Assembly (NCBI GenBank): GCA_024138025.1
Contig: JAMXBD010000635.1
Location: 682,001-746,000, forward strand
Length of the DNA: 64,000 nt
Source of the DNA: Combretum micranthum
Lineage: Eukaryota > Streptophyta > Magnoliopsida > Myrtales > Combretaceae
Direction: 5' to 3'
Numbering within the stretch: position 1 is the first letter of the stretch; every line of letters begins with the position of its first letter. Under the pieces are notes generated by a model. The model saw only the letters and a program-made list of their open reading frames with translations, made no database searches and was not told the origin of the DNA. Positions 61,496 to 64,000 of this stretch are shown in pieces. The translations under genes were made by a program, and so were the position numbers.

Positions 61496-62601
61496 TTAGG
61501 AGGTTGAACAGACTGAATGAGATATAGGGTAATGAAGATAAAATACTTTTAATGAGAACAATTTTACCCCCACTAGAGAGCCAAAGATTAGCCCAGTTTT
61601 GGAGACGATGGACACTTTATGAAACAAATCATTGAAGCTTTGGTGGTCACGCCAACCCAGAGAAAGAGGAGACCCTAAATAAGTTAAGGGTAGGTTTTGT
61701 TCTTTCATACCGGTAAGATTCCTAATAGGGCGTTTCCTAGAGACTTAGATTTCCTGGGGAAAACAAGGGAGCTCTTTTGACAATTGATTTTTTGCCCGGA
61801 TATAGACTCATATTGAGATAGAAAGCCAAGAACCCTTTTGACAGAGGATTTAGCACCATTTAGAAAAAGGATACAGTCATCTGCAAAGCAAAGGTGAGAA
61901 ATCCAAGAGGGTGCTTTGGTCTTGTATCTGATGGAAGGATAAGTAGAGAAGTAATGATTCAAACCTTGAGATAAATATTCAGATGCAAGGATGAAAAGAG
62001 CAGGAGAAAGAGGGTCCCCCTGGCGAAGGCCTCTAGATGAGTTGAAAAAACCAAAGCCCTTTCCATTGACAATAACAGAGAACCAACTATTACACATAAT
62101 TCTTTTCACCATATAAGTAAACTTCCAGTGAAAACCAAGGCAATCTAGCATAGAAAAGAGGAAGTTCCAGTCTAACCTATCATAAGCTTTTTCCATGTCT
62201 TTCATAACTAGGTTCCCTCCTCTAATCTTGTAATCCAGATCATATAAAAGCTCCTGGGCTAGAAGAATATTATCAATGATGTTTCTGCCCCTTACAAAAC
62301 CCGTTTGATTAGAGGTTATGGCTTTAGGAAGGATTTCACTAAGCCTAGAAGTAAGAATTTTTGAGAAAATTTTTGCAGAAGTGTTACACAAGCTAATAGG
62401 CCTGAAATCCTTCCAAGACTGAGGGTTATTATTTTTGGGGATCAGAACAATGGAGGCTGCTGTGTAAAACCTTGGAAGAGGTAAGCCTTCAAAAAATTCA
62501 ATAACCGCTTTATAAAAGTCTTGTCCAATAATGTGCCAACAGGTTTTATAAAAAAGGCCTCCAAACCCATCTGGGCCTGGTTCGATCATTTGCCAAATCA
62601 T
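61496..62601 (-). pseudogene. LINE B reverse transcriptase domain
   Basis: Non-LTR RT blocks in order: GPDGFGGLFYKTCW, IVLIPKNNNPQSWKDFRPISLCN, SNQTGFVRGRNIIDNILLAQEL, KDMEKAYDRLDW, RGLRQGDPLSPALFILASEYLS and the catalytic box FADDCILFLNG (FADD at 61876-61887), then ISGQKINCQKSS. The main block is open for 298 codons; the thumb part (from 61708: NLPLTYLGSPLS) is in another frame. The catalytic residues are intact in this block. Confidence 0.92.
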
Positions 62602-63329
62602 TGATAATATTCTTCACCTCCTCAAAAGATGGAGTAGAGATAAGAAAAGAGTTGTCCATAGGGGAGATAGCTTGTTTTAACCACTCAGGTTGAGAAAAGG
62701 GCTTCACCTGGGAATCCTTATTCAAAAGATCTTGAAAAAAAGAGGATGCAGAAATCCTAGATCATCTCCTTCTATCCAGTTACCATCCACATCTTTGATT
62801 TTACTTATCATGTTTCTCTTTCTTCTTTCTTTAACAATTGCATGATATATTTAGTGTTCCTATCCCCATCTTTAAGCCATTTGACCTTAGATTTTTGTTG
62901 CCAAAATAAGTTTTCCTGATCAATTAAATCCATGAGTTCTTTTTTGGCATTTTGCAGTTTAACATAGATATCATGATCATTAGATGCATCAAAAAGCTTT
63001 TCTAGCTCATTAACCTCACTCTCCTTAGCATTTAGATTTTTATGAACATTGCCAAAGATCTTTTTATTCCATGTCTTAAGAGAAGATTTTAACCTGTGAG
63101 CTTTAATTGAAAATTAAGGAGGCCAGATACATTGCAATCCCCTTTCCAAGAGTTTTCAACCACTGATAGAAAAGAAGGGTGACAAGTCCACATATTTGAA
63201 ATTTAAACTTAGAGGTGTGGTTCTCCTTCTTTTTATCATAACTAAGAAGAAGGGGGCAATGATCGGAACAAGTTCTATTTAGATGCTCAACTTTAATCGG
63301 GTCTAAATTAGAAATCCAATCAGCATTGA

Positions 63330-63913
63330 TTAAGCTCTATCTAATCTAACATGAACTTTCTTATTAGACCAAGTATAATCATTCCCTACATAGCCAGCAT
63401 CAGATAGGCTACAATCATATAAAGCAGACTGAAAATCAAGAATAGATTGTGTAGAGTAAGAGTTACCTCCAGATCTTTCATGTAGAGACAGAACAGTGTT
63501 AAAGTCCCCCACAACAAGCCATGGACCTTTGATGTGAATATTAATGTCTCTAAGACCATCCCATAGCAATTGTCTGAGGGATCTGTTACACTTAGCATAA
63601 ACCACAGTAACATTGAAAGAAAAGGAGCCATTGGACACACTACATTGAAGATGCATGTATTGTTCATGATTAATAATGACGGAACAATTGATACAATCAT
63701 GCCAAAGATCCAGATTTTAGAATTTTTATTAAAAGCAAAATTCTTAAAATTTAACTTTCTAGCTATGTTGTCAATTTTCTCAGAATTAGTCATAGGTTCA
63801 GCTATCATGAGAAGTTGAATTCTATGAGTTTTAATAAGGCTTTTAAGCCTTTTTATTGATCTACCATTAACTATACCCCTAATATTCCAAAAAATCGCTT
63901 TCATGGGGAACAT
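63330..63913 (-). pseudogene. LINE B endonuclease domain
   Basis: Starts MKAIFWNIRGI, the N-terminal motif of APE-type LINE endonucleases that nick target DNA. After a frameshift near 63715 it continues with VVYAKCNRSLRQLLW, GPWLVVGDFNTVLS and YTWSNKKVHVRLDRA. The key D and N of GDFN are kept. The His of the usual C-terminal SDH motif was not read, as the frame is lost past 63330. Confidence 0.88.
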
Positions 63914-64000
63914 TCAGAAAGGGCACCAAACAAAATGTTGCTACGTGCCCTAGTAGCATAAGGAGATGAGGGACATGATGACCTACCCGGGTCATAGGCA

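Larger units (their letters stand above)
59613..64000 (-). mobile_element. LINE B: plant L1-type LINE, 5' end beyond window
   Basis: In minus sense: endonuclease (63913-63330), RT (62601-61705), zinc-finger region (to ~60690), RNase H (~60330-59832), a short 3' UTR and poly(A) (poly(T) 59613-59624). The plant L1 type with C-terminal RNase H is clear. Several frameshifts and at least one in-frame TAG inactivate it. Sequence from 63914 to the edge belongs to the region 5' of the endonuclease; ORF1 is not seen. Confidence 0.92.

Noticed and set aside
1..64000. CRISPR arrays, bacterial operons, tRNA or rRNA genes
   Set aside because: The direct repeats here are LTRs, satellites and telomere-like units; no spaced short palindromic repeats or recognisable tRNA/rRNA cloverleaf or conserved rRNA sequence was seen, and the window is plainly plant nuclear DNA.

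Overview
This window looks like nuclear DNA of a flowering plant, most likely a eudicot. It is AT-rich, it carries a canonical multi-exon plant receptor-kinase gene, and the rest is layered plant LTR retrotransposons, plant L1-type LINEs with an RNase H domain, TTTAGGG-type telomere-like repeats and ~170-180 bp satellite-like repeats. I cannot name the species. The repeat load suggests the edge of pericentromeric or otherwise heterochromatic DNA beside a gene.

Region 1 (1-6.3 kb) holds the only cellular gene I can support: a minus-strand STRUBBELIG-receptor-family (SRF1/SRF2-like) LRR receptor kinase. Eleven exons are visible, from the signal peptide to the glycine loop of the kinase domain. 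The rest of the kinase lies off the left edge. Its upstream flank (6.3-7.2 kb) has no gene and leads into a copia RNase H fragment (7.33-7.57 kb).

Region 2 (7.6-18.0 kb) is an old minus-strand Ty3/gypsy chromovirus-like element, 7577-16948. It has 2.1 kb LTRs, a gatgt target-site duplication (TSD), a decayed gag and no recognisable pol. A 1.46 kb Athila-type solo LTR with a perfect tattt TSD is nested inside it. On its right is a degenerate tandem array with a ~169 bp period.

Region 3 (18.0-35.1 kb) is a nest of elements. A truncated plus-strand LTR is cut by a 4.9 kb minus-strand LTR. An Athila-type element follows on the plus strand, with decayed protease, RT, RNase H and integrase. Its 3' LTR is split by a 4.06 kb solo LTR with a perfect taata TSD.

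Region 4 (35.1-46.9 kb) is a younger minus-strand element with two ~4.5-4.9 kb LTRs around a 2.33 kb interior. The interior has a PBS, a PPT and a gag with two zinc knuckles, but no pol.

Region 5 (46.9-53.3 kb) has a second, ~180 bp-period tandem repeat, a truncated gypsy LTR + PBS + gag start, more 169 bp satellite monomers, and a truncated LTR.

Region 6 (53.3-64.0 kb) has two minus-strand L1-type LINEs in tandem. On the plus strand each poly(T) directly follows TTTAGGG-like repeats in the same orientation. LINE A is split by a 4.3 kb solo LTR with a perfect tcaat TSD. LINE B keeps endonuclease, RT with FADD, zinc-finger and RNase H remnants and runs off the right edge.

Cross-cutting patterns: unrelated LTR families carry CGGC-rich islands or single motifs just upstream of their TATA boxes; the chromovirus-like LTRs keep an AGGTAA splice-donor-like site downstream of TATA; two further sequence blocks recur at similar LTR positions. 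These patterns and the LINE/telomere tandem are the observations most worth checking. All assignments were read by eye from the sequence; no search was run.
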